From Fibrobacterota bacterium (GTDB lineage Bacteria > Fibrobacterota > Chitinivibrionia > Chitinivibrionales > Chitinispirillaceae): DNA of 64,000 nt. Positions 57,623 to 64,000 of this stretch are shown here, piece after piece (the stretch's first letter is position 1; every line of letters begins with the position of its first letter). The DNA lies in contig JAEZKP010000007.1 in the NCBI GenBank assembly GCA_023436145.1, forward strand, positions 62,001-126,000. The letters are read 5' to 3'. A model generated the notes under the pieces. That model was not told where the DNA came from, made no database searches, and saw only the letters and a program-made list of their open reading frames with translations. The translations under genes were made by a program, and so were the position numbers.

Positions 57623-59587
57623 TTATTCTTCCCAGACTATGGCGAATTTACCAGTTTTCTCTACCCACACAAACTTATCATCTGCATACACTACGTAATA
57701 CTCTCCATCAAATCCGGTAAGTCCTGTGCTGGTTAACTTCATTTCAGGGCTTGCCTGTTTAAATTTGAATGTACCTTTTTGTTTCAGATCATAATGTGTT
57801 GAGGAGCCGGATTTGGTAGATATGGCAAACTCCCACAGATCACCCCACTGATCGTTTTTAAAATTGACCTTGAGTTCCTTAATATTGGTGGTTGATGTGG
57901 GACCTCCCACACCCTCGACGGTTATTGTGGTGAAAGTCTTGTTTTCCATGTTGGCCAATGGTGAGGATGTCGGTACACCATATTTCACCAGTAAGCCTAA
58001 CGTTGCTCCGTCGATAACCACAAATTTTCTCACGGCCTTGCCTACATTTTTGGCAGCATCTTCAACTGTATACACCAGTGAACAGGGAGCACCTGCAGTA
58101 GATGTTTTGAAACCGGAAGAGTCGATTTTCACCCTGGTGCTACTGATGTTGATTTTGCCATCATGGTTGTCCACAATTGAGTCAATCACATCATTCAGAT
58201 TTTTGTACCTGAGGCTACTGTATTTAGAGCCTACTGCAACAGTGTCATTCAATCTGCTTGGTTTTAGATAAATCACTGGCGGAGTTTCATCTTTCATTGC
58301 CTTCACTACAACGGTTCTGGTCTTTGATGTGGTCCCACAGGCTGTTCTGATTGAATAATTAACCTCAATCGTAGCTTCTATGGAAGTGTTGACTTCTTTT
58401 GGACTCACCGAGACTTTATTTGTAACGTCCGCATTATCCGGAGATGTTCTGGTGGCAGTGAAACCCGGGTCGTTGAATTTCTCTCCCACGGCTACTGTGC
58501 ACCTGGATGCACCTTTAAGCTCAATTTTGATGATGGTATCGCAGATGGGATCAACACCACCTTTATCATAAATTACTATGTTTATAACCACTCTTTTTTC
58601 AATCTGATTAGTCCCCTCTACCAGAAATTCTGCGGTAAAATTCCCATCCTCATCAGGTACATAATCACAATCGAATTTAACTCTGTCAGAGAGGTCGACT
58701 TTTTCGTTGTTGACAAATTCGTAAGCTTTCCATGTGAAAAGATCCACATCGAAAGAGACATCCGGCAGAGTATCCTCTATCTTCTGATTATGCATCATGG
58801 CTTTATTGTTATAGTAGACTTCAATAACCGCATCGGTTACGATACCACCTTTGTCTTCAACCTTGAAGGTAATGGTATAGCTGCTCTTGTTATCTGATTT
58901 ATCCTTTGCAGTGTATTTGATTTTATATTCGCCTGGTTTGCTTGTGTTTACACTTCCCTCGATGGTGACATTTTCACCCAGAACAAACTGGGAACCATCA
59001 TTGTCGGAGATGAACACGTATTCCATGTAGTCAATTTCCTGTTCCAGGGCTATTTCCGCAACACCATCTGGTGCAAGATAATAGTTGTTGGAAATAGAAG
59101 GTGGAGTTTTGTCATCTTCCGGTAAAATGATAACTACCACTTTTCTGATTTCTTTGCGATAATTACCGGCAGAGTCCTGCACGGTGTATTTAATTTCATA
59201 GTCGCCTGCTATAAAATTGACATTTACCGTGACTGAGACATCAGAATTATCTACGGATTTATCTGACTGATCGTAGCATTTAAATGCATTTCTGAGTTCT
59301 TCGATTTTCTTGTCAAATTTGGCTTTCTCGCTTTGTTTAAACCTTAGTGTGTCCGGGTTTTTACCCAGTATTTCGATGGTTGGAGTGTCTTTATCTACTC
59401 TGTAGAGTGGTGAATCCTTGTCATAAATATTGGCAATGCCATCACCATCATGGTCTGCAGCAGAATCTGGTCCGACATAACTGGGACATTCAGGATCCAA
59501 AATATTAGTGTACTCTACTTTGGCACAACTGGCAATAAGGATTACCAGAGACAACAACAAAAGAATAATCTTTTTATTCAAAGACAT
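57623..59587 (-). CDS. lipoprotein with Ca-binding motif and Ig-like (DUF5011) domains
   Basis: The product has 654 residues from ATG 59587, chosen for AGG 6 nt upstream (a GTG at 59599 encloses that SD). The signal peptide ends in a lipobox (LIASC). A thrombospondin type 3-like, Asp-rich motif (DHDGDGIANIYDKDSP) sits near residue 45. About four Ig-like domains of DUF5011 type follow (YEIKYTVQDSAGN, YKIKYTAKDKSDNKS, and later pairs with IYLKPSRLND and YTVEDAAKN), then a C-terminal beta domain (WGDLWEFAIST ... YYVVYADDKF). Likely surface or periplasmic adhesion or structural. It follows the TPR gene after 8 nt. Confidence 0.8.
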   Translation of the reverse strand: MSLNKKIILLLLSLVILIASCAKVEYTNILDPECPSYVGPDSAADHDGDGIANIYDKDSPLYRVDKDTPTIEILGKNPDTLRFKQSEKAKFDKKIEELRNAFKCYDQSDKSVDNSDVSVTVNVNFIAGDYEIKYTVQDSAGNYRKEIRKVVVIILPEDDKTPPSISNNYYLAPDGVAEIALEQEIDYMEYVFISDNDGSQFVLGENVTIEGSVNTSKPGEYKIKYTAKDKSDNKSSYTITFKVEDKGGIVTDAVIEVYYNNKAMMHNQKIEDTLPDVSFDVDLFTWKAYEFVNNEKVDLSDRVKFDCDYVPDEDGNFTAEFLVEGTNQIEKRVVINIVIYDKGGVDPICDTIIKIELKGASRCTVAVGEKFNDPGFTATRTSPDNADVTNKVSVSPKEVNTSIEATIEVNYSIRTACGTTSKTRTVVVKAMKDETPPVIYLKPSRLNDTVAVGSKYSSLRYKNLNDVIDSIVDNHDGKINISSTRVKIDSSGFKTSTAGAPCSLVYTVEDAAKNVGKAVRKFVVIDGATLGLLVKYGVPTSSPLANMENKTFTTITVEGVGGPTSTTNIKELKVNFKNDQWGDLWEFAISTKSGSSTHYDLKQKGTFKFKQASPEMKLTSTGLTGFDGEYYVVYADDKFVWVEKTGKFAIVWEE

Positions 59588-59595
59588 AAAGCACC

Positions 59596-61752
59596 TCACT
59601 TCCGTGAAATGATTGGTAAAGCGATTGAAGCAGTTAGACTGGCAAGTCCAACGCCACCTCCCAGATAACAGAGATTTCTAAATTTTTGATAGTTCTTCCT
59701 GTCGTTGTTTAAACTGAGAACTTTTTCTTGAGACAAGCTTTGTTCATATTTCTGGTTGGCATCTTCAATTTGTGTATTGAAGTAATAACCAATTCCTGCA
59801 CCGGCAGCAGTGAGAAGGCTGGAACCCAGTCTCCAGGCAAAAACTGCGGCCCATCCTTTTTGTGCCGGATCGTCTTTAGTAACCACTACCACCCTGCGTT
59901 CATGTTTACAGTTCTCATATATTTTCTTGACATCGTAACCAAGTGATGAATTGGTGTCGATACCATTTACAAGTTCAACAGCCCGTTTGCAGTTCTGATT
60001 ATTCAACTCGATTTTAGCCAACCGGACCGAGACCTCAGGATTTGAAAATTTACGGGCCAGAAAAAGTTCATAGGCGTCTTTTGCCCGGTCAGGCATATTC
60101 AGTGTTTCGTAAAGCAGACCAGCCTTTACCAGGTAATCTTTATGTGCAGTATTATTCATATGGAAGAGGCTGATATAGCATTCTGCAGCATCGCTTTCAC
60201 GGTTCATCTTATCGTAAAGTTCAGCAAGCTGCAACCAGGCATCTTCGTTATCCTGCTGTATACCAAGGCTGTTTTTGAAAGCATCTATTGCTTCGTCATT
60301 GGCACCCATTTCTGCATAGCGAAGGCCAAGCTCGTAATAATCACCTCTGTCCAGTTCCCGTCCGGCATTGGCGGCCTTTGATAAATAGTTGTTTACCTGA
60401 GAGATGTTCTTCAGGCCAATGTTCACCAGTGCGAGCTGAAAATAGATATTGGCATCTTCTCCACCTTTTTTGAGTATCGCAAGATATTCATTCTGCGCCC
60501 GGGTAAGGTCATCTTTGGCTTCATATATAGCTGCGATCATGGTGCTGGCAGGTAAATCCAGATCAGGGTGGCGCTTAGCTTCTTCTGCAGCATCAAGCGC
60601 ATCGTTAAAACTCTCCTGCATTCTGTAATAATGTGCGATTCTGAGATAAAGACCCGGGTAACCGTTTCCGAAAGTGGAAATCAGTTTTCTCTGATAATTA
60701 ACCGCCTTCTCAAACTGACCTGCTCTGGCGAATGCATTTGCAGTCACGAATGTTGCCAGATGCATTTTTGAGTTCTGGTTGCAGATCTTTTCATAATTAA
60801 CAACTGCAGTTTCTGCCCGTTTTTTGGAAAAATCACCTTCAGTAGCTATCTGTGATCCCAAAGCTTCTATTGCTTTAGCATTGTTTCCCAGTATATCCTC
60901 TGCAAGCACCTTATTGACATTGGAAGGAATGGATGGAACGATAGTGGATGCGATATCGTTCACACATTCAAGCAGACCCGCTTCGAATTCGGCCAGGTTA
61001 ATCGATTTTTTCTCTGAATAAAGTTTCTGGTTGTCGGTTATAGAGTAAAGTTCAAGGTCGAATTGAACATTTTTTCCCTGAGGTTCATATTCACTGTAGA
61101 TAAGGTATGTAGCACCCAGCTTTTTAGCTGCTTCTATATAGGAAGCTCTTGAAATTCGACGGGAAAAATCTCTGTAATACTGAACGTTATTAGCTATTCT
61201 TTCCTGAGGGATAACCTGAATCTGAGGAATTGCCCCCAATTTAAAATGAAAGTAAGCTTCTGATATAGCAGAGATATACATTGTTTTCTGTTCAGATGAA
61301 TAGGGCGCATATGTAGGACGCGCAATCATAAGCAGGGGAGGACCTGCGCGTTTTATAGCAGAGGAGACTACCGGCTGATAGGCTGGTTTTGGTGGAGGTG
61401 TTTTTACCGGCTCTGCAACTGGACTGGAAGAATATGATGGTTGTTTCTCTGGTTTTGGAGCAGGTTCAGAATAAGTCGGAGCCGCAGCAGGCTTTACCGG
61501 CTCTGTAACCACGCTTTTTTCTGGTTTCGGTTCAGGCTTGCTTTCCACAGCTTTTTGCGGTGGTTCGCTTTTTGCCGGTTCAGAAAATGCTGGTTCTTCA
61601 ATTTCCCCCGGTTCATCTACAGGAATATCCGGCCAGTCTTCGGAACCGATATCAAAATCATCATTTTGAGCAAAAATGTACTGGTTTCCGATAAGTGGGA
61701 TTGAGGAGAAACCCAGCAAAAACACCAATTGAAACGCATAAATAAATCGCAT
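59596..61752 (-). CDS. exported TPR protein with Pro-rich spacer and FlgO/TolB-N-like domain
   Basis: The product has 718 residues from ATG 61752, preceded by GGAAGGG 8 nt upstream; the in-frame ATG at 61788 would bury the signal peptide. A signal peptide is followed by an acidic and Pro/Lys/Glu-rich spacer (about 30-140) that could span the periplasm, then an alpha/beta domain (PQIQVIPQERI, AKKLGATYLIYSEYE, FDLELYSITDNQKLYSEKK) like FlgO or CsgG-type TolB-N. Many TPRs (about 270-610: AVNYQRKLISTF, ALDAAEEAKR, AIDAFKNSLGI, DAYELFLARKF) and one C-terminal membrane segment (TAAGAGIGYYFN) follow. Probably an envelope scaffold. It forms an operon with the Ig-like lipoprotein. Confidence 0.72.
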   Translation of the reverse strand: MRFIYAFQLVFLLGFSSIPLIGNQYIFAQNDDFDIGSEDWPDIPVDEPGEIEEPAFSEPAKSEPPQKAVESKPEPKPEKSVVTEPVKPAAAPTYSEPAPKPEKQPSYSSSPVAEPVKTPPPKPAYQPVVSSAIKRAGPPLLMIARPTYAPYSSEQKTMYISAISEAYFHFKLGAIPQIQVIPQERIANNVQYYRDFSRRISRASYIEAAKKLGATYLIYSEYEPQGKNVQFDLELYSITDNQKLYSEKKSINLAEFEAGLLECVNDIASTIVPSIPSNVNKVLAEDILGNNAKAIEALGSQIATEGDFSKKRAETAVVNYEKICNQNSKMHLATFVTANAFARAGQFEKAVNYQRKLISTFGNGYPGLYLRIAHYYRMQESFNDALDAAEEAKRHPDLDLPASTMIAAIYEAKDDLTRAQNEYLAILKKGGEDANIYFQLALVNIGLKNISQVNNYLSKAANAGRELDRGDYYELGLRYAEMGANDEAIDAFKNSLGIQQDNEDAWLQLAELYDKMNRESDAAECYISLFHMNNTAHKDYLVKAGLLYETLNMPDRAKDAYELFLARKFSNPEVSVRLAKIELNNQNCKRAVELVNGIDTNSSLGYDVKKIYENCKHERRVVVVTKDDPAQKGWAAVFAWRLGSSLLTAAGAGIGYYFNTQIEDANQKYEQSLSQEKVLSLNNDRKNYQKFRNLCYLGGGVGLASLTASIALPIISRK

Positions 61753-61954
61753 ACAACTACCCTTCCAGCTAGCAACTTTCATGTGCACGATTTAGTGCAG
61801 AAATGCCCTTTTACAGTTCATCGCTTTGTGCATCAAAAAAGCTGCGGTCTATAACATACTTTCAAAATAGTATTTTGTATTCACCTTTTGATATTATTTC
61901 ATTCATCCATTAAGTATTAATGGAAAGACTACATTTCTCTAAATCTGAATACCT

Positions 61955-61988
61955 GAAAAAAATGCTGATTGTCTGAAAAACAATCAGC
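61955..61988 (-). terminator. intrinsic terminator of aroC
   Basis: A perfect 9-bp stem (GCTGATTGT 61964-61972 with ACAATCAGC 61980-61988), a 7-nt loop, and an A followed by seven T residues on the minus strand. It lies 12 nt past the aroC stop codon. Confidence 0.88.
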
Positions 61989-61999
61989 TTCAATCTACC

Positions 62000-63328
62000 T
62001 TATTTAATGGTTTTTCTCAGTGCCTGATAGCCGTAATGGGCTATAAGCTGGTCCAACAATACTAAAGCCGTATAGTTTTCTGCAACCGGCCAGATACGCG
62101 CTACGATAGTTGGATCTCTACGGGTTATGGCAGCCAGCTCCTTATTTTCTAAGGTGTATTTGTCGATAGTGGTTTGCTTTCTATCGATAGTAGGAGTGCC
62201 TTTAACTGCCACTCTTGCAATGATATTTTGACCTGTTGCCAGCCCCCCGGTTATGCCACCAGCATTATTTGAATCGAAAACTACTTTATTGTTCTCTGAA
62301 TGCATGCGGTCGTTAGATTGATAGCCGGTCATATCCTTAACCGCAAAACCTGCGCCAATCTCCACTCCTTTTACTGCACCTAATCCAAGCAGCTTTCCTA
62401 ATTCTGCGTCCAGTTTATCAAAGACTGGTTCTCCAAGACCAGTTGGAACTCCCGTAGCCACCACTTCCACAATTCCTCCTGCAGAGTCTCCGGTAGCAGA
62501 GATCCGGTTAACCGCATCTACCATCTCTTGCGCAGTTTCAATATCAGGACAGTTGACCACATGGTGAACACCGTACTTTTCTTTTATCTTCTGATGATCC
62601 ATGGCCGGAGCCTTATCTCTAATAGCGTCAATCTCCTGCTCTATCTGAGCAAAGATACTCATTTTTTGCAGAAAACGCATAGACATATTGACCCGGTTTT
62701 TTACATAGATCTCCTGGTAGAAAGGATCATGATCACTACGCATTTTTTTGTAGGATTCACACCTTTCTTTAATAATCTGGCAGTCCATTTCAGGACAACG
62801 AACACCAGCCATCTCCTTAACAAAACCAAAAACATGAATTCCGGAATATGCCAGAATTTTCTTGGCCACATATCCAGCTGCCACTATAGCAGAGGTATAT
62901 CTTCCACTGAAAATACCAGCACCGATAGCATCGTCATCAGGACCGTATTTCAGAAAAGAAGCATACGAGGCATGGCCTGGACGAGGGGTTCTATTGGTAT
63001 CCTGGTACTGTTTTATATGAATAAAATGTCTGTCCAGATTTGGGATGAGTATGGTTAGCGGAGTTCCATTGGTATGGTTCTCATTGCCGGCATTTTCAAT
63101 GGTGTCGGCTGCGTTTAACCCGGTATAGATTACTGGCAGGTCTGGTTCCTTGCGAGGAGAGGAGAGCTCGTCTGCACCTGGTTTCCTCAGAAGCAAATCT
63201 CCATAGATTTCCTGTTCTGAAATCAACATTCCCGAGGGGACACCCTGAATAACTGAAGTTAAGCCTTCCTGGTATGAACCACCTGAAACTGTAACCTGAA
63301 AGAGTTTGCCAAGATGACATCCAAACAT
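62000..63328 (-). CDS. aroC: chorismate synthase-like protein with insertion and altered first active-site motif
   Basis: The product has 442 residues; normal AroC has about 360. It converts EPSP to chorismate with reduced FMN, if active. Family blocks are clear: start GKLFQVTVSGGSYQEG, RKEPDLPV, TPRPGHASYASFLKYG (second family His, His119), SGRYTSA, VVEVVATGVPTGLGEPVFDK, KGVEIGAGF, NNAGGITGGLATGQNI and RRDPTIVARIWP. The first motif normally reads GESHG, with an invariant His; here it is GGSYQ with Tyr19. An extra region of about 65-70 residues (about 200-265) is inserted before the NCPD motif. SD GAGGAG precedes the ATG by 5 nt. Confidence 0.85.
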   Translation of the reverse strand: MFGCHLGKLFQVTVSGGSYQEGLTSVIQGVPSGMLISEQEIYGDLLLRKPGADELSSPRKEPDLPVIYTGLNAADTIENAGNENHTNGTPLTILIPNLDRHFIHIKQYQDTNRTPRPGHASYASFLKYGPDDDAIGAGIFSGRYTSAIVAAGYVAKKILAYSGIHVFGFVKEMAGVRCPEMDCQIIKERCESYKKMRSDHDPFYQEIYVKNRVNMSMRFLQKMSIFAQIEQEIDAIRDKAPAMDHQKIKEKYGVHHVVNCPDIETAQEMVDAVNRISATGDSAGGIVEVVATGVPTGLGEPVFDKLDAELGKLLGLGAVKGVEIGAGFAVKDMTGYQSNDRMHSENNKVVFDSNNAGGITGGLATGQNIIARVAVKGTPTIDRKQTTIDKYTLENKELAAITRRDPTIVARIWPVAENYTALVLLDQLIAHYGYQALRKTIK

Positions 63329-63636
63329 GTTTTCTCCTCGTTTTCTATGAAAATTGGCTATAATTTCAGTTTTTTTGAGCCGATCAGTTTTCGATTGAAT
63401 CGTTTAATTCCTTGTTCAATCCGGTAAAAAATACATTCCGATTTTAAAAAATCAATTCCTTAGAAATAAAAGTAGCCAGTCTGCAGCAGCTGATCGATTT
63501 CAACTACAGAAAACTATTCGCCGGATATATTTTTTATAAATTTATTGGAGAATCAGTGTACGTATAAATGGTTTTCCTGCGAAGGTCTGTCATCCACTCA
63601 TCCGCAAACCCGGAATTGATTACAGGAGCTCACAAT
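63329..63636. other. divergent intergenic region between aroC and the SemiSWEET gene
   Basis: No gene is seen. It includes the aroC SD (GAGGAG) and AT-rich sequence on both sides. I did not find a promoter pair close enough to consensus to list, nor an inverted repeat longer than 7 bp. Confidence 0.4.
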
Positions 63637-63891
63637 ATGGATTCAGTCACTATCATTGGCTTGATAGCTGGGACATTTACCACTATTTCATTTTTCCCCC
63701 AGGTGATCCGGGTCTGTAAAACCCGTTCAACCGGAGATATCTCTTTAATGATGTTTTTATTATTTACAATCGGAGTGCTTTTGTGGCTGATCTACGGCAT
63801 TTATCTGGTTCAGTGGCCAGTTATCCTGTCCAATCTGCTAACCTTGATCTCCGCAGTCATAATTCTGATTTACAAATTAAGATATAAATAA
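63637..63891 (+). CDS. SemiSWEET sugar transporter
   Basis: The product has 84 residues from ATG 63637, with AGGAG 8 nt upstream; a longer frame from 63568 adds an N-terminus unlike the family. It shows the three-helix SemiSWEET bundle: helix 1 with the PQ-loop motif FFPQVIRVCKTRSTGDIS, helix 2 LMMFLLFTIGVLLWLIYGIY and helix 3 ILSNLLTLISAVIILIYKL. SemiSWEETs work as homodimers that passively move sugars across the inner membrane. Substrate is not known from the sequence. It is the last gene in the window, followed by about 100 nt of AT-rich, word-repetitive sequence. Confidence 0.93.
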   Translation: MDSVTIIGLIAGTFTTISFFPQVIRVCKTRSTGDISLMMFLLFTIGVLLWLIYGIYLVQWPVILSNLLTLISAVIILIYKLRYK

Positions 63892-64000
63892 GTACTGGAT
63901 TCGGGATTTCAGATTCTGAAAATACCCTCATTCTGAAATCTTTTATTAATCACAATTCGAATTCTTAGTCTTATAATCTAAAATCCTAAATCTTACTCTT

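Noticed and set aside
1..64000. tRNA or rRNA genes and insertion sequences
   Set aside because: Scanning by eye for the TPsiC-arm signature, rRNA ends and transposase motifs gave none; a tool search could still find a missed tRNA.

Overview
The window is about 64 kb of moderately AT-rich bacterial chromosome with dense, mostly operonic genes. The visible cell plan is a flagellated, chemotactic diderm. There are several lipoprotein signal sequences, a PorV-like outer-membrane beta-barrel, CheA/W/B/R, FliK-like and FlhB-like flagellar proteins, an aspartate/glutamate leucyl-transferase and many TPR or Ig-like envelope proteins. This mix fits the Fibrobacterota (Chitinispirillia-like) or a neighbouring lineage of the FCB group. 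That assignment is my inference from gene content; no rRNA or tRNA gene was recognised to confirm it, and I saw no phage, insertion sequence or CRISPR array.

Layout. 1-3850 (minus): two tandem right-handed beta-helix proteins (the first cut by the window edge), a radical SAM protein and a membrane glycosyltransferase. 4096-10803 (plus): envelope genes (AMIN-like protein, PASTA protein, TPR lipoprotein, LolB-like lipoprotein, PorV-like barrel), then DUF2267 and triple-BON proteins. 10917-13672 (plus): RtcB RNA ligase, archease and an alpha/beta hydrolase. 14027-16691 (plus): an ABC exporter and a DUF1854 protein, a pair I associate with cyanophycin metabolism. 16852-23085 (plus): an HTH-EIIA protein, a CPA1 antiporter, Bpt, an IMPase-family phosphatase, MarC and FolC. 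23086-28682 (minus): chemotaxis operon STAS-cheA-cheW-cheB-cheR. 28857-36050 (plus): a small lipoprotein, a second IMPase-like protein, SEC-C methionine aminopeptidase, HflX, DUF58, a BatA-like protein and an STAS protein. 36042-38716: a lone NFACT-R protein (minus), a zinc-ribbon protein and a RecB/Cas4-type nuclease with an Fe-S cysteine set (plus). 38741-46745 (minus): a nine-gene run joining flagellar genes to an RsbW/STAS partner-switching module and a SurA-like lipoprotein, closed by a clear terminator. 46978-48476 (plus): a double-FHA protein and a metallophosphoesterase. 48492-56118 (minus): carA-carB-pyrG-purF. 56200-56690: the long leader of that operon. 57035-63891: a START-like protein, an Ig-like lipoprotein, a TPR protein, an unusual chorismate synthase and a SemiSWEET.

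The best candidate for something undescribed is the carA leader. It holds two tandem copies of a structured element, each with a hairpin, a 28-nt block that differs at only two positions, and an intrinsic terminator. A third terminator lies directly before carA. The operon behind it holds three glutamine amidotransferases (CarA, PyrG, PurF), which suggests repeated transcription attenuation by an unknown signal. Other points of interest are the STAS-HATPase fusion embedded in the flagellar operon, a CheA with two CheW domains, a chorismate synthase lacking its first family histidine, a possible AUU start on the DUF1854 gene and an RqcH-like protein without its N-terminal half.
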